Below, one piece after another: positions 50,501 to 64,000 of a DNA stretch of 64,000 bases. Under the pieces are notes generated by a model. The model was given only the letters and a program-made list of their open reading frames with translations. It had not been told where the DNA came from and made no database searches. Origin of the DNA: Patiria miniata (Eukaryota > Echinodermata > Asteroidea > Valvatida > Asterinidae); the NCBI RefSeq assembly GCF_015706575.1, contig NW_024037055.1, forward strand, positions 15,352,262 through 15,416,261, written 5' to 3'. The translations under genes were made by a program, and so were the position numbers. Within the stretch, counting starts at the first letter, position 1. Each line of letters starts with the position of its first letter.

Positions 50501-53500
50501 ATTTGTTTGACATGTATGGAGAGCTAGTTAGTCAGGCTACAACATCCAACAAGTTTGAAGTCCATAGACCCAATACTCGTGGAGAAAATGAGACATAAGC
50601 AAGAATATTTTGCCCGAGTTTATTTCTGTGTGTAAATTGCCATAGAGTAGGCTGGCAGTGGGCTTCACTCCGTGGTTTGTTTACATGCCATATCTCGTCT
50701 TGAAGGTTTCTTGTTATGAAAAAGTCTTACATTTGTTGACATGTATGGAGAGTTAGTTAGTCAGGCTACAACGTCCAACAAGTTTGAAGTCCATAGACCC
50801 AATACTCGTGGAGAAAGTGAGACATAAGCAAGAATATTTTGCCCGAGTTTATTTCTGTGTGGAAATTGCCATAGAGTAGGCTGTCAGCGGGCTTCACTCC
50901 TTGGTTTGTTTACATGCTATATCTCGTCTTGAAGGTATCTTTTTATGAAAAATTCCTGATTTGTTTGACATGTATGGAGAGCTAGTTAGTCAGTCTACAA
51001 CGTCCAACAAGTTTGAAGTCCATAGACCCAATAGTCGTGCAGAAAATGAGACATAAGCAAGAATATTCTGCCCGAGTTTATTTCTGTGTGGAAATTGCCA
51101 TAGAGTAGGCTGTCAGCGGGCTTCACTCCTTGGTTTGTTTACATGCTATATCTCGTCTTGAAGGTATCTTGTTATAAAAAATTCCTGATTTTTTTGACAT
51201 ATATGGAGAGCTAGTTAGTCAGTCTACAACGTCCAACAAGTTTGAAGTCCATAGACCCAATAGTCGTGGAGAAAATGAGACATAAGCAAGAATATTCTGC
51301 CCGAGTTTATTTCTGTGTGGAAATTGCCATAGAGTAGGCTGTCAGCGGGCTTCACTCCTTGGTTTGTTTACATGCTATATCTCGTCTTGAAGGTATCTTG
51401 TTATGAAAAATTCCAAATTTGTTTGACATGTATAGAGAGCTAGTTAGTCAGGCTACAACGTCCAACAAGTTTGAAGTCCATAGACCCAATACTCGTGGAG
51501 AAAATGAGACATAAGCAAGAATATTCTGCCCGAGTTTATTTCTGTGTGGAAATTGCCATAGAGTAGGCTGTCAGCGGGCTTCACTCCGTGGTTTGTTTAC
51601 ATGCCATATCTCGTCTTGAAGGTTTCTTGTTATGAAAAAGTCTTACATTTGTTGACATGTATGGAGAACTAATTAGTCAGGCTACAACGTCCAACAAGTT
51701 TGAAGTCCATAGACCCAATACTCGTGGAGAAAGTGAGACATAAGCAAGAATATTTTGCCCGAGTTTATTTCTGTGTGGAAATTGCCATAGAGTAGGCTGT
51801 CAGCGGGCTTCACTCCTTGGTTTGTTTACATGCTATATCTCGTCTTGAAGGTATCTTTTTATAAAAAATTACTAATTTGTTTGACATGTATGGAGAGCTA
51901 GTTAGTCAGGCTACAACATCCAACAAGTTTGAAGTCCATAGACCCAATACTCGTGGAGAAAATGAGACATAAGCAAGAATATTTTGCCCGAGTTTATTTC
52001 TGTGTGTAAATTGCCATAGAGTAGGCTGGCAGTGGGCTTCACTCCGTGGTTTGTTTACATGCCATATCTCGTCTTGAAGGTTTCTTGTTATGAAAAAGTC
52101 TTACATTTGTTGACATGTATGGAGAGTTAGTTAGTCAGGCTACAACGTCCAACAAGTTTGAAGTCCATAGACCCAATACTCGTGGAGAAAGTGAGACATA
52201 AGCAAGAATATTTTGCCCGAGTTTATTTCTGTGTGGAAATTGCCATAGAGTAGGCTGTCAGCGGGCTTCACTCCTTGGTTTGTTTACATGCTATATCTCG
52301 TCTTGAAGGTATCTTGTTATAAAAAATTCCTGATTTTTTTGACATATATGGAGAGCTAGTTAGTCAGTCTACAACGTCCAACAAGTTTGAAGTCCATAGA
52401 CCCAATAGTCGTGGAGAAAATGAGACATAAGCAAGAATATTCTGCCCGAGTTTATTTCTGTGTGGAAATTGCCATAGAGTAGGCTGTCAGCGGGCTTCAC
52501 TCCGTGGTTTGTTTACATGCTATATCTCGTCTTGAAGGTATCTTGTTATGAAAAATTCCTGATTTTTTTGACATGTATGGAGAGCTAGTTAGTCAGGCTA
52601 CAACGTCCAACAAGTTTGAAGTCCATAGACCCAATACTCGTGGAGAAAATGAGACATAAGCAAGAATATTCTGCCCGAGTTTATTTCTGTGTGTATATTG
52701 CCATAGAGTAGGCTGTCAGCGGGATCACTCCGTGGTTTATTTTACATGCTATATCTCGTCTTGCGGTATTTTGTTATAAAAAAACTCCTAATTTTTTTGG
52801 TATGTATGGAGAGCTAGTTAGTCAGGCTACAACATGCAACAAGTTTGAAGTCCATAGACCCAATACTCGTGGAGAAAATGAGACATAAGCAAGAATATTC
52901 TGCCCGAGTTTATTTCTGTGTGGAAATTGCCATAGAGTAGGCTGTCAGCGGGCTTCACTCCGTGGTTTGTTTACATGCTATATCTCGTCTTGAAGGTTTC
53001 TTGTTATGAAAAAGTCTTACATTTGTTGACATGTATGGAGAGCTAGTTAGTCAGGCTACAACGTCCAACAAGTTTGAAGTCCATAGACCCAATACTCGTG
53101 GAGAAAGTGAGACATAAGCAAGAATATTTTGCCCGAGTTTATTTCTGTGTGGAAATTGCCATAGAGTAGGCTGTCAGCGGGCTTCACTCCTTGGTTTGTT
53201 TACATGCTATATCTCGTCTTGAAGGTATCTTTTTATAAAAAATTCCTGATTTTTTTGACATGTATGGAGAGCTAGTTAGTCAGGCTACAACATCCAACAA
53301 GTTTGAAGTCCATAGACCCAATACTCGTGGAGAAAATGAGACATAAGCAAGAATATTTTGCCCGAGTTTATTTCTGTGTGTATATTGCCATAGAGTAGGC
53401 TGGCAGCGGGCTTCACTCCGTGGTTTGTTTACATGTCATATCTCGTCTTGAAGGTTTCTTGTTATGAAAAAGTCTTACATTTGTTGACATGTATGGAGAG

Positions 53501-56500
53501 CTAGTTAGTCAGGCTACAACGTCCAACAAGTTTGAAGTCCATAGACCCAATACTCGTGGAGAAAATGAGACATAAGCAAGAATATTTTGCCCGAGTTTAT
53601 TTCTGTGTGGAAATTGCCATAGAGTAGGCTGTCAGCGGGCTTCACTCCGTGGTTTGTTTACATGCTATATCTCGTCTTGAAGGTTTCTTGTTATGAAAAA
53701 TTCCTGATTTTTTGACATGTATGGAGAGCTAGTTAGTCAGGCTACAACGTCCAACAAGTTTGAAGTCCATAGACCCAATACTCGTGGAGAAAATGAGACA
53801 TAAGCAAGAATATTCTGCCCGAGTTTATTTCTGTGTGGAAATTGCCATAGAGTAGGCTGTCAGCGGGCTTCACTCCGTGGTTTGTTTACATGCTATATCT
53901 CGTCTTGAAGGTATCTTGTTATGAAAAATCTTACATTTTTTGACATGTATGGAGAGCTAGTTAGTCAGGCTACAACGTCCAACAAGTTTGAAGTCCATAG
54001 ACCCAATACTCGTGGAGAAAATGAGACATAAGCAAGAATATTTTGCCCGAGTTTATTTCTGTGTGGAAATTGCCATAGAGTAGGCTGTCAGCGGGCTTCA
54101 CTCCGTGGTTTGTTTACATGCTATATCTCGTCTTGAAGGTATCTTTTTATAAAAAATTACTGATTTTTTTGACATGTATGGAGAGCTAGTTAGTCAGGCT
54201 ACAACATCCAACAAGTTTGAAGTCCATAGACCCAATACTCGTGGAGAAAATGAGACATAAGCAAGAATATTTTGCCCGAGTTTATTTCTGTGTGTAAATT
54301 GCCATAGAGTAGGCTGTCAGCGGGCTTCACTCCGTGGTTTGTTTACATGCTATATCTCGTCTTGAAGGTATCTTGTTATAAAAAAGTCTTACATTTTTGA
54401 CATGTATGGAGAGCTAGTTAGTCAGGCTACAACGTCCAACAAGTTTGAAGTCCATAGACCCAATACTCGTGGAGAAAGTGAGACATAAGCAAGAATATTT
54501 TGCCTGAGTTTATTTCTGTGTGGAAATTGCCATAGAGTAGGCTGTCAGCGGGCTTCACTCCTTGGTTTGTTTACATGCTATATCTCGTCTTGAAGGTTTC
54601 TTGTTATGAAAATTCCTGATTTGTTTGACATGTATGGAGAGCTAGTTAGTCAGGCTACAACGTCCAACAAGTTTGAAGTCCATAGACCCAATACTCGTGG
54701 AGAAAATGAGACATAAGCAAGAATATTCTGCCCGAGTTTATTTCTGTGTGGAAATTGCCATAGAGTAGGCTGTCAGCGGGCTTCACTCCGTGGTTTGTTT
54801 ACATGCTATATCTCGTCTTGAAGGTATCTTTTTATGAAAAATTCCTGATTTTTTTGACATGTATAGAGAGCTAGTTAGTCAGGCTACAACGTCCAACAAG
54901 TTTGAAGTCCATAGACCCAATACTCGTGGAGAAAATGAGACATAAGCAAGAATATTCTGCCCGAGTTTATTTCTGTGTGGAAATTGCCATAGAGTAGGCT
55001 GTCAGCGGGCTTCACTCCGTGGTTTGTTTACATGCTATATCTCGTCTTGAAGGTATCTTGTTATAAAAAATTCCTGATTTTTTTGACATATATGGAGAGC
55101 TAGTTAGTCAGGCTACAACATCCAACAAGTTTGAAGTCCATAGACCCAATACTCGTGGAGAAAATGAGACATAAGCAAGAATATTTTGCCCGAGTTTATT
55201 TCTGTGTGTAAATTCCATAGAGTAGGCTGTCAGCGGGCTTCACTCCGTGGTTTGTTTACATGCTATATCTCGTCTTGAAGGTATCTTGTTATGAAAAATC
55301 TTACATTTTTTGACATGTATGGAGACTAGTTAGTCAGGCTACAACGTCCAACAAGTTTGAAGTCCATAGACCCAATACTCGTGGAGAAAATGAGACATAA
55401 GCAAGAATATTTTGCCCGAGTTTATTTCTGTGTGGAAATTGCCATAGAGTAGGCTGTCAGCGGGCTTCACTCCGTGGTTTGTTTACATGCTATATCTCGT
55501 CTTGAAGGTATCTTGTTATAAAAATTCCTGATTTTTTTGACATGTATGGAGAGCTAGTTAGTCAGGCTACAACGTCCAACAAGTTTGAAGTCCATAGACC
55601 CAATACTCGTGGAGAAAATGAGACATAAGCAAGAATATTTTGCCCGAGTTTATTTCTGTGTGGAATTGCCATAGAGTAGGCTGTCAGCGGGCTTCACTCC
55701 GTGGTTTGTTTACATGCTATATCTCGTCTTGAAGGTATCTTGTTATAAAAAATTCCTGATTTTTTTGACATGTATGGAGAGCTAGTTAGTCAGGCTACAA
55801 CGTCCAACAAGTTTGAAGTCCATAGACCCAATACTCGTGGAGAAAATGAGACATAAGCAAGAATATTTTGCCCGAGTTTATTTCTGTGTGTCAATTGCCA
55901 TAGAGTAGGCTGTCAGCGGGCTTCACTCCGTGGTTTGTTTACATGCTATATCTCGTCTTGAAGGTATCTTGTTATGAAAAATTCCTGATTTTTTGACATG
56001 TATGGAGAGCTAGTTAGTCAGGCTACAACGTCCAACAAGTTTGAAGTCCATAGACCCAATACTCGTGGAGAAAATGAGACATAAGCAAGAATATTTTGCC
56101 CGAGTTTATTTCTGTGTGTAAATTGCCATAGAGTAGGCTGTCAGCGGGCTTCACTCCGTGGTTTGTTTTACATGCTATATCTCGTCTTGCGGTATCTTGT
56201 TATGAAAAAATTCCTGATTTTTTTGACATGTATGGAGAGCTAGTTAGTCAGGCTACAACGTCCAACAAGTTTGAAGTCCATAGACCCAATACTCGTGGAG
56301 AAAATGAGACATAAGCAAGAATATTTGCCCGAGTTTATTTCTGTGTGGAAATTGCCATAGAGTAGGCTGTCAGCGGGCTTCACTCCGTGGTTTGTTTACA
56401 TGCTATATCTCGTCTTGAAGGTATCTTGTTATGAAAAATTCTTGATTTTTTGACATGTATGGAGAGCTAGTTAGTCAGGCTACAACGTCCAACAAGTTTG

Positions 56501-59500
56501 AAGTCCATAGACCCAATACTCGTGGAGAAAATGAGACATAAGCAAGAATATTTTGCCCGAGTTTATTTCTGTGTGGAAATTGCCATAGAGTAGGCTGTCA
56601 GCGGGCTTCACTCCGTGGTTTGTTTACATGCTATATCTCGTCTTGAAGGTATCTTGTTATGAAAATTCCTGATTTTTTTGACATGTATGGAGAGCTAGTT
56701 AGTCAGGCTACAACATCCAACAAGTTTGAAGTCCATAGACCCAATACTCGTGGAGAAAATGAGACATAAGCAAGAATATTTTGCCCGAGTTTATTTCTGT
56801 GTGTAAATTGCCATAGAGTAGGCTGTCAGCGGGCTTCACTCCGTGGTTTGTTTACATGCTATATCTCGTCTTGAAGGTATCTTGTTATGAAAAAGTCTTA
56901 TTTTTTTGACATGTATGGAGAGCTAGTTAGTCAGGCTACAACGTCCAACAAGTTTGAAGTCCATAGACCCAATACTCGTGGAGAAAATGAGACATAAGCA
57001 AGAATATTTTGCCCGAGTTTATTTCTGTGTGGAAATTGCCATAGAGTAGGCTGTCAGCGGGCTTCACTCCGTGGTTTGTTTACATGCTATATCTCGTCTT
57101 GAAGGTATCTTGTTATGAAAAATTCCTGATTTTTTTGACATGTATGGAGAGCTAGTTAGTCAGGCTACAACGTCCAACAAGTTTGAAGTCCATAGACCCA
57201 ATACTCGTGGAGAAAATGAGACATAAGCAAGAATATTTTGCCCGAGTTTATTTCTGTGTGGAAATTGCCATAGAGTAGGCTGTCAGCGGGCTTCACTCCG
57301 TGGTTTGTTTACATGCTATATCTCGTCTTGAAGGTATCTTGTTATAAAAATTCCTGATTTTTTTGACATGTATGGAGAGCTAGTTAGTCAGGCTACAACA
57401 TCCAACAAGTTTGAAGTCCATAGACCCAATACTCGTGGAGAAAATGAGACATAAGCAAGAATATTTTGCCCGAGTTTATTTCTGTGTGTAAATTGCCATA
57501 GAGTAGGCTGTCAGCGGGCTTCACTCCGTGGTTTGTTTACATGCTATATCTCGTCTTGAAGGTATCTTGTTATGAAAAATTCTTACATTTTTTTGACATG
57601 TATGGAGAGCTAGTTAGTCAGGCTACAACGTCCAACAAGTTTGAAGTCCATAGACCCAATACTCGTGGAGAAAATGAGACATAAGCAAGAATATTTTGCC
57701 CGAGTTTATTTCTGTGTGAAATTGCCATAGAGTAGGCTGTCAGCGGGCTTCACTCCGTGGTTTGTTTACATGCTATATCTCGTCTTGAAGGTATCTTGTT
57801 ATAAAAAATTCCTGATTTTTTTGACATGTATGGAGAGCTAGTTAGTCAGGCTACAACGTCCAACAAGTTTGAAGTCCATAGACCCAATACTCGTGGAGAA
57901 AATGAGACATAAGCAAGAATATTTTGCCCGAGTTTATTTCTGTGTGTAAATTGCCATAGAGTAGGCTGTCAGCGGGCTTCACTCCGTGGTTTGTTTACAT
58001 GCTATATCTCGTCTTGAAGGTATCTTGTTATGAAAAATTCCTGATTTTTTTGACATGTATGGAGAGCTAGTTAGTCAGGCTACAACGTCCAACAAGTTTG
58101 AAGTCCATAGACCCAATACTCGTGGAGAAAATGAGACATAAGCAAGAATATTTTGCCCGAGTTTATTTCTGTGTGTAAATTGCCATAGAGTAGGCTGTCA
58201 GCGGGCTTCACTCCGTGGTTTGTTTACATGCTATATCTCGTCTTGAAGGTATCTTGTTATGAAAAATTCCTGATTTTTTTGACATGTATGGAGAGCTAGT
58301 TAGTCAGGCTACAACGTCCAACAAGTTTGAAGTCCATAGACCCAATACTCGTGGAGAAAATGAGACATAAGCAAGAATATTTTGCCCGAGTTTATTTCTG
58401 TGTGGAAATTGCCATAGAGTAGGCTGTCAGCGGGCTTCACTCCGTGGTTTGTTTACATGCTATATCTCGTCTTGGCGGTATCTTGTTATAAAAATTCCTG
58501 ATTTTTTTGACATGTATGGAGAGCTAGTTAGTCAGGCTACAACGTCCAACAAGTTTGAAGTCCATAGACCCAATACTCGTGGAGAAAATGAGACATAAGC
58601 AAGAATATTTTGCCCGAGTTTATTTCTGTGTGTAAATTGCCATAGAGTAGGCTGTCAGCGGGCTTCACTCCGTGGTTTGTTTACATGCTATATCTCGTCT
58701 TGAAGGTATCTTGTTATAAAAAATTCCTGATTTTTTTGACATGTATGGAGAGCTAGTTAGTCAGGCTACAACATCCAACAAGTTTGAAGTCCATAGACCC
58801 AATACTCGTGGAGAAAATGAGACATAAGCAAGAATATTTTGCCCGAGTTTATTTCTGTGTGTAAATTGCCATAGAGTAGGCTGTCAGCGGGCTTCACTCC
58901 GTGGTTTGTTTACATGCTATATCTCGTCTTGAAGGTATCTTGTTATGAAAAATTCCTGATTTTTTTGACATGTATGGAGAGCTAGTTAGTCAGGCTACAA
59001 CGTCCAACAAGTTTGAAGTCCATAGACCCAATACTCGTGGAGAAAATGAGACATAAGCAAGAATATTTTGCCCGAGTTTATTTCTGTGTGTAAATTGCCA
59101 TAGAGTAGGCTGTCAGCGGGCTTCACTCCGTGGTTTGTTACATGCTATATCTCGATATCTTATTTGACATTATGGAGAGCTTTAGTTAGTCAGTAGGCTA
59201 CAACGTCCAACAAGTTTGAAGTCCATAGACCCAATACTCGTGGAGAAAATGAGACATAAGCAAGAATATTTTGCCCGAGTTTATTTCTGTGTGTAAATTG
59301 CCATAGAGTAGGCTGTCAGCGGGCTTCACTCCGTGGTTTGTTTACATGCTATATCTCGTCTTGAAGGTATCTTGTTATGAAAACTTCTGATTTTTTTGAC
59401 ATGTTTGGAGAGCTAGTTAGTCAGGCTACAACGTCCAACAAGTTTAAGTCCATAGACCCAATACTCGTGGAGAAAATGAGACATAAGCAAGAATATTTTG

Positions 59501-62500
59501 CCCGAGTTTATTTCTGTGTGGAAATTGCCATAGAGTAGGCTGTCAGCGGGCTTCACTCCGTGGTTTGTTTACATGCTATATCTCGTCTTGAAGGTATCTT
59601 GTTATGAAAAATTCTGATTTTTTTGACATGTTTGGAGAGCTAGTTAGTCAGGCTACAACGTCCAACAAGTTTGAAGTCCATAGACCCAATACTCGTGGAG
59701 AAAATGAGACATAAGCAAGAATATTTTGCCCGAGTTTATTTCTGTGTGTAAATTGCCATAGAGTAGGCTGTCAGCGGGCTTCACTCCGTGGTTTGTTTAC
59801 ATGCTATATCTCGTCTTGAAGGTATCTTGTTATGAAAAATTCCTGATTTTTTTGACATGTATGGAGAGCTAGTTAGTCAGGCTACAACTCCAACAAGTTT
59901 GAAGTCCATAGACCCAATACTCGTGGAGAAAATGAGACATAAGCAAGAATATTTTGCCCGAGTTTATTTCTGTGTGGAATTGCCATAGAGTAGGCTGTCA
60001 GCGGGCTTCACTCCGTGGTTTGTTTACATGCTATATCTCGTCTTAAGGTATCTTGTTATGAAAAATTCCTGATTTTTTTGACATGTATGGAGAGCTAGTT
60101 AGTCAGGCTACAACGTCCAACAAGTTTGAAGTCCATAGACCCAATACTCGTGGAGAAAATGAGACATAAGCAAGAATATTTTGCCCGAGTTTATTTCTGT
60201 GTGTAAATTGCCATAGAGTAGGCTGTCAGCGGGCTTCACTCCGTGGTTTGTTTACATGCTATATCTCGTCTTGAAGGTATCTTGTTATAAAACTTCTGAT
60301 TTTTTTGACATGTTTGGAGAGCTAGTTAGTCAGGCTACAACGTCCAACAAGTTTGAAGTCCATAGACCCAATACTCGTGGAGAAAATGAGACATAAGCAA
60401 GAATATTTTGCCCGAGTTTATTTCTGTGTGGAAATTGCCATAGAGTAGGCTGTCAGCGGGCTTCACTCCGTGGTTTGTTTACATGCTATATCTCGTCTTG
60501 AAGGTATCTTGTTATTAAAAATTCCTGATTTTTTTGACATGTATGGAGAGCTAGTTAGTCAGGCTACAACGTCCAACAAGTTTGAAATCCATAGACCCAA
60601 TACTCGTGGAGAAAATGAGACATAAGCAAGAATATTTTGCCCGAGTTTATTTCTGTGTGTAAATTGCCATAGAGTAGGCTGTCAGCGGGCTTCACTCCGT
60701 GGTTTGTTTACATGCTATATCTCGTCTTGAAGGTATCTTGTTATGAAAATTCCTGATTTTTTTGACATGTATGGAGAGCTAGTTAGTCAGGCTACAACGT
60801 CCAACAAGTTTGAAGTCCATAGACCCAATACTCGTGGAGAAAATGAGACATAAGCAAGAATATTTTGCCCGAGTTTATTTCTGTGTGTAAATTGCCATAG
60901 AGTAGGCTGTCAGCGGGCTTCACTCCGTGGTTTGTTTACATGCTATATCTCGTCTTGAAGGTATCTTGTTATGAAATTCCTGATTTTTTTGACATGTATG
61001 GAGAGCTAGTTAGTCAGGCTACAACGTCCAACAAGTTTGAAGTCCATAGACCCAATACTCGTGGAGAAAATGAGACATAAGCAAGAATATTTTGCCCGAG
61101 TTTATTTCTGTGTGGAAATTGCCATAGAGTAGGCTGTCAGCGGGCTTCACTCCGTGGTTTGTTTACATGCTATATCTCGTCTTGAAGGTATCTTGTTATA
61201 AAAATTCCTGATTTTTTTGACATGTATGGAGAGCTAGTTAGTCAGGCTACAACGTCCAACAAGTTTGAAGTCCATAGACCCAATACTCGTGGAGAAAATG
61301 AGACATAAGCAAGAATATTTTGCCCGAGTTTATTTCTGTGTAAATTGCCATAGAGTAGGCTGTCAGCGGGCTTCACTCCGTGGTTTGTTTACATGCTATA
61401 TCTCGTCTTGAAGGTATCTTGTTATAAAAATTCCTGATTTTTTTGACATGTATGGAGAGCTAGTTAGTCAGGCTACAACGTCCAACAAGTTTGAAGTCCA
61501 TAGACCCAATACTCGTGGAGAAAATGAGACATAAGCAAGAATATTTTGCCCGAGTTTATTTCTGTGTGTAAATTGCCATAGAGTAGGCTGTCAGCGGGCT
61601 TCACTCCGTGGTTTGTTTACATGCTATATCTCGTCTTGAAGGTATCTTGTTATGAAAATTCCTGATTTTTTTGACATGTATGGAGAGCTAGTTAGTCAGG
61701 CTACAACGTCCAACAAGTTTGAAGTCCATAGACCCAATACTCGTGGAGAAAATGAGACATAAGCAAGAATATTTTGCCCGAGTTTATTTCTGTGTGTAAA
61801 TTGCCATAGAGTAGGCTGTCAGCGGGCTTCACTCCGTGGTTTGTTTTAACATGTCTATATCTTGTTACAATATTTGAACATGTATGGAGAGCTAGTTAGT
61901 CAGGCTACAACATCCAACAAGTTTGAAGTCCATAGACCCAATACTCGTGGAGAAAATGAGACATAAGCAAGAATATTTGCCCGAGTTTATTTCTGTGTGT
62001 AAATTGCCATAGAGTAGGCTGTCAGCGGGCTTCACTCCGTGGTTTGTTTACATGCTATATCTCGTCTTGAAGGTATCTTGTTATGAAAAACTTCTGATTT
62101 TTTTGACATGTATGGAGAGCTAGTTAGTCAGGCTACAACGTCCAACAAGTTTGAAGTCCATAGACCCAATACTCGTGGAGAAAATGAGACATAAGCAAGA
62201 ATATTTTGCCCGAGTTTATTTCTGTGTGTAAATTGCCATAGAGTAGGCTGTCAGCGGGCTTCACTCCGTGGTTTGTTTACATGCTATATCTCGTCTTGAA
62301 GGTCTTGTTATGAAAAACTTCTGATTTTTTTGACATGTTGGAGAGCTAGTTAGTCAGGCTACAACGTCCAACAAGTTTGAAGTCCATAGACCCAATACTC
62401 GTGGAGAAAATGAGACATAAGCAAGAATATTTTGCCCGAGTTTATTTCTGTGTGTAAATTGCCATAGAGTAGGCTGTCAGCGGGCTTCACTCCGTGGTTT

Positions 62501-64000
62501 GTTTACATGCTATATCTCGTCTTGAAGGTATCTTGTTATGAAAATTCCTGATTTTTTGACATGTATGGAGAGCTAGTTAGTCAGGCTACAACGTCCAACA
62601 AGTTTGAAGTCCATAGACCCAATACTCGTGGAGAAAATGAGACATAAGCAAGAATATTTTGCCCGAGTTTATTTCTGTGTGGAAATTGCCATAGAGTAGG
62701 CTGTCAGCGGGCTTCACTCCGTGGTTTGTTTACATGCTATATCTCGTCTTGAAGGTATCTTGTTATAAAAAATTCCTGATTTTTTTGACATGTATGGAGA
62801 GCTAGTTAGTCAGGCTACAACATCCAACAAGTTTGAAGTCCATAGACCCAATACTCGTGGAGAAAATGAGACATAAGCAAGAATATTTTGCCCGAGTTTA
62901 TTTCTGTGTGTAAATTGCCATAGAGTAGGCTGTCAGCGGGCTTCACTCCGTGGTTTGTTTACATGCTATATCTCGTCTTGAAGGTATCTTGTTATAAAAT
63001 TCCTGATTTTTTTGACATGTATGGAGAGCTAGTTAGTCAGGCTACAACGTCCAACAAGTTTGAAGTCCATAGACCCAATACTCGTGGAGAAAATGAGACA
63101 TAAGCAAGAATATTTTGCCCGAGTTTATTTCTGTGTGTAAATTGCCATAGAGTAGGCTGTCAGCGGGCTTCACTCCGTGGTTTGTTTACATGCTATATCT
63201 CGTCTTGAAGGTATCTTGTTATGAAAATTCTGATTTTTTTGACATGTTGGAGAGCTAGTTAGTCAGGCTACAACGTCCAACAAGTTTGAAGTCCATAGAC
63301 CCAATACTCGTGGAGAAAATGAGACATAAGCAAGAATATTTTGCCCGAGTTTATTTCTGTGTGGAAATTGCCATAGAGTAGGCTGTCAGCGGGCTTCACT
63401 CCGTGGTTTGTTTACATGCTATATCTCGTCTTGAAGGTATCTTGTTATGAAAAATTCCTGATTTTTTTTGACATGTATGGAGAGCTAGTTAGTCAGGCTA
63501 CAACGTCCAACAAGTTTGAAGTCCATAGACCCAATACTCGTGGAGAAAATGAGACATAAGCAAGAATATTTTGCCCGAGTTTATTTCTGTGTGTAAATTG
63601 CCATAGAGTAGGCTGTCAGCGGGCTTCACTCCGTGGTTTGTTTACATGCTATATCTCGTCTTGAAGGTATCTTGTTATAAAAATTCCTGATTTTTTTGAC
63701 ATGTATGGAGAGCTAGTTAGTCAGGCTACAACGTCCAACAAGTTTGAAGTCCATAGACCCAATACTCGTGGAGAAAATGAGACATAAGCAAGAATATTTT
63801 GCCCGAGTTTATTTCTGTGTGTAAATTGCCATAGAGTAGGCTGTCAGCGGGCTTCACTCCGTGGTTTGTTTACATGCTATATCTCGTCTTGAAGGTATCT
63901 TGTTATGAAAACTTCTGATTTTTTTGACATGTTTGGAGAGCTAGTTAGTCAGGCTACAACGTCCAACAAGTTTGAAGTCCATAGACCCAATACTCGTGGA
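41575..64000 (+). repeat. Satellite DNA array, about 229-bp monomer, about 98 copies, open at the right edge
   Basis: Counting the landmark GACATGTATGGAGAGCTAG, successive starts at 41575, 41804, 42033, 42262, 42491, 42722, 42951, 43180, 43409, 43638 and 43867 give a 229-bp period; near 63-64 kb the spacing is 227-229. All copies are head to tail on the same strand. The most constant part is AAGTCCATAGACCCAATA, then GTGGAGAAAATGAGACATAAG; the most variable is the A/T-run segment before the landmark. Left copies (to about 53 kb) differ at many sites and show several subtypes; right copies are nearly identical. The monomer length is not a multiple of three and no frame crosses it. The window ends inside a monomer. 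Confidence 0.97.

Noticed and set aside
41575-64000. CRISPR-like or protein-repeat array
   Set aside because: The whole 229-bp unit is repeated without unique spacers, and the DNA is eukaryotic.
41575-64000. Hammerhead ribozyme in the satellite monomer
   Set aside because: I looked for CTGATGA and GAAA core elements on both strands of the monomer and did not find them in the right arrangement.

Overview
The window is animal nuclear DNA. Its genes are split into many short exons by GT-AG introns full of small DNA transposons and tRNA-derived SINEs, and one intron is of the AT-AC class. Protein similarity is closest to vertebrate-type genes and the SINE bodies resemble ones I associate with echinoderms and hemichordates, so an invertebrate deuterostome is most likely; the species cannot be fixed from the sequence alone.

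Layout. 1-2166: no gene recognised. 2167-8065 (+): ZNHIT1, five coding exons, with a textbook U12-type AT-AC intron at 4557-6265. 9526-13757 (-): PUDP (pseudouridine-5'-phosphatase), four exons. 14212-31981 (+): ECT2, the RhoGEF of cytokinesis, 21 coding exons (BRCT repeats, NLS, DH, PH, basic tail). PUDP and ECT2 are head to head, 454 bp apart, and probably share a promoter region. 34917-35690 (-): a TMEM45-family membrane protein in one exon. 39746-39805 (+): a possible first coding exon of an unknown gene. 40455-64000: a tandem satellite array that runs off the window: first about five diverged monomers of roughly 195-225 bp, then about 98 monomers of about 229 bp that become more uniform toward the right.

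Introns and intergenic DNA hold many non-autonomous DNA transposons with readable ends: three TTAA-flanked (piggyBac-like), two of 371 and 374 bp with TTA/TAA target duplications (Harbinger-like), two with perfect 8-bp target duplications plus a third with a 6-bp one (hAT-like), a 544-bp snapback with a 9-bp duplication, a mariner-like element, several foldbacks, a Penelope-like fragment and several SINEs.

The three spliced genes carry about seven reading-frame interruptions, six of them at short homopolymers and all between 4.4 and 17.7 kb, while splice sites and the surrounding protein sequence are well conserved. Consensus base errors in the assembly explain this better than pseudogenisation. 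The genes do not form a pathway together; the window is an ordinary gene neighbourhood that ends in a satellite block.
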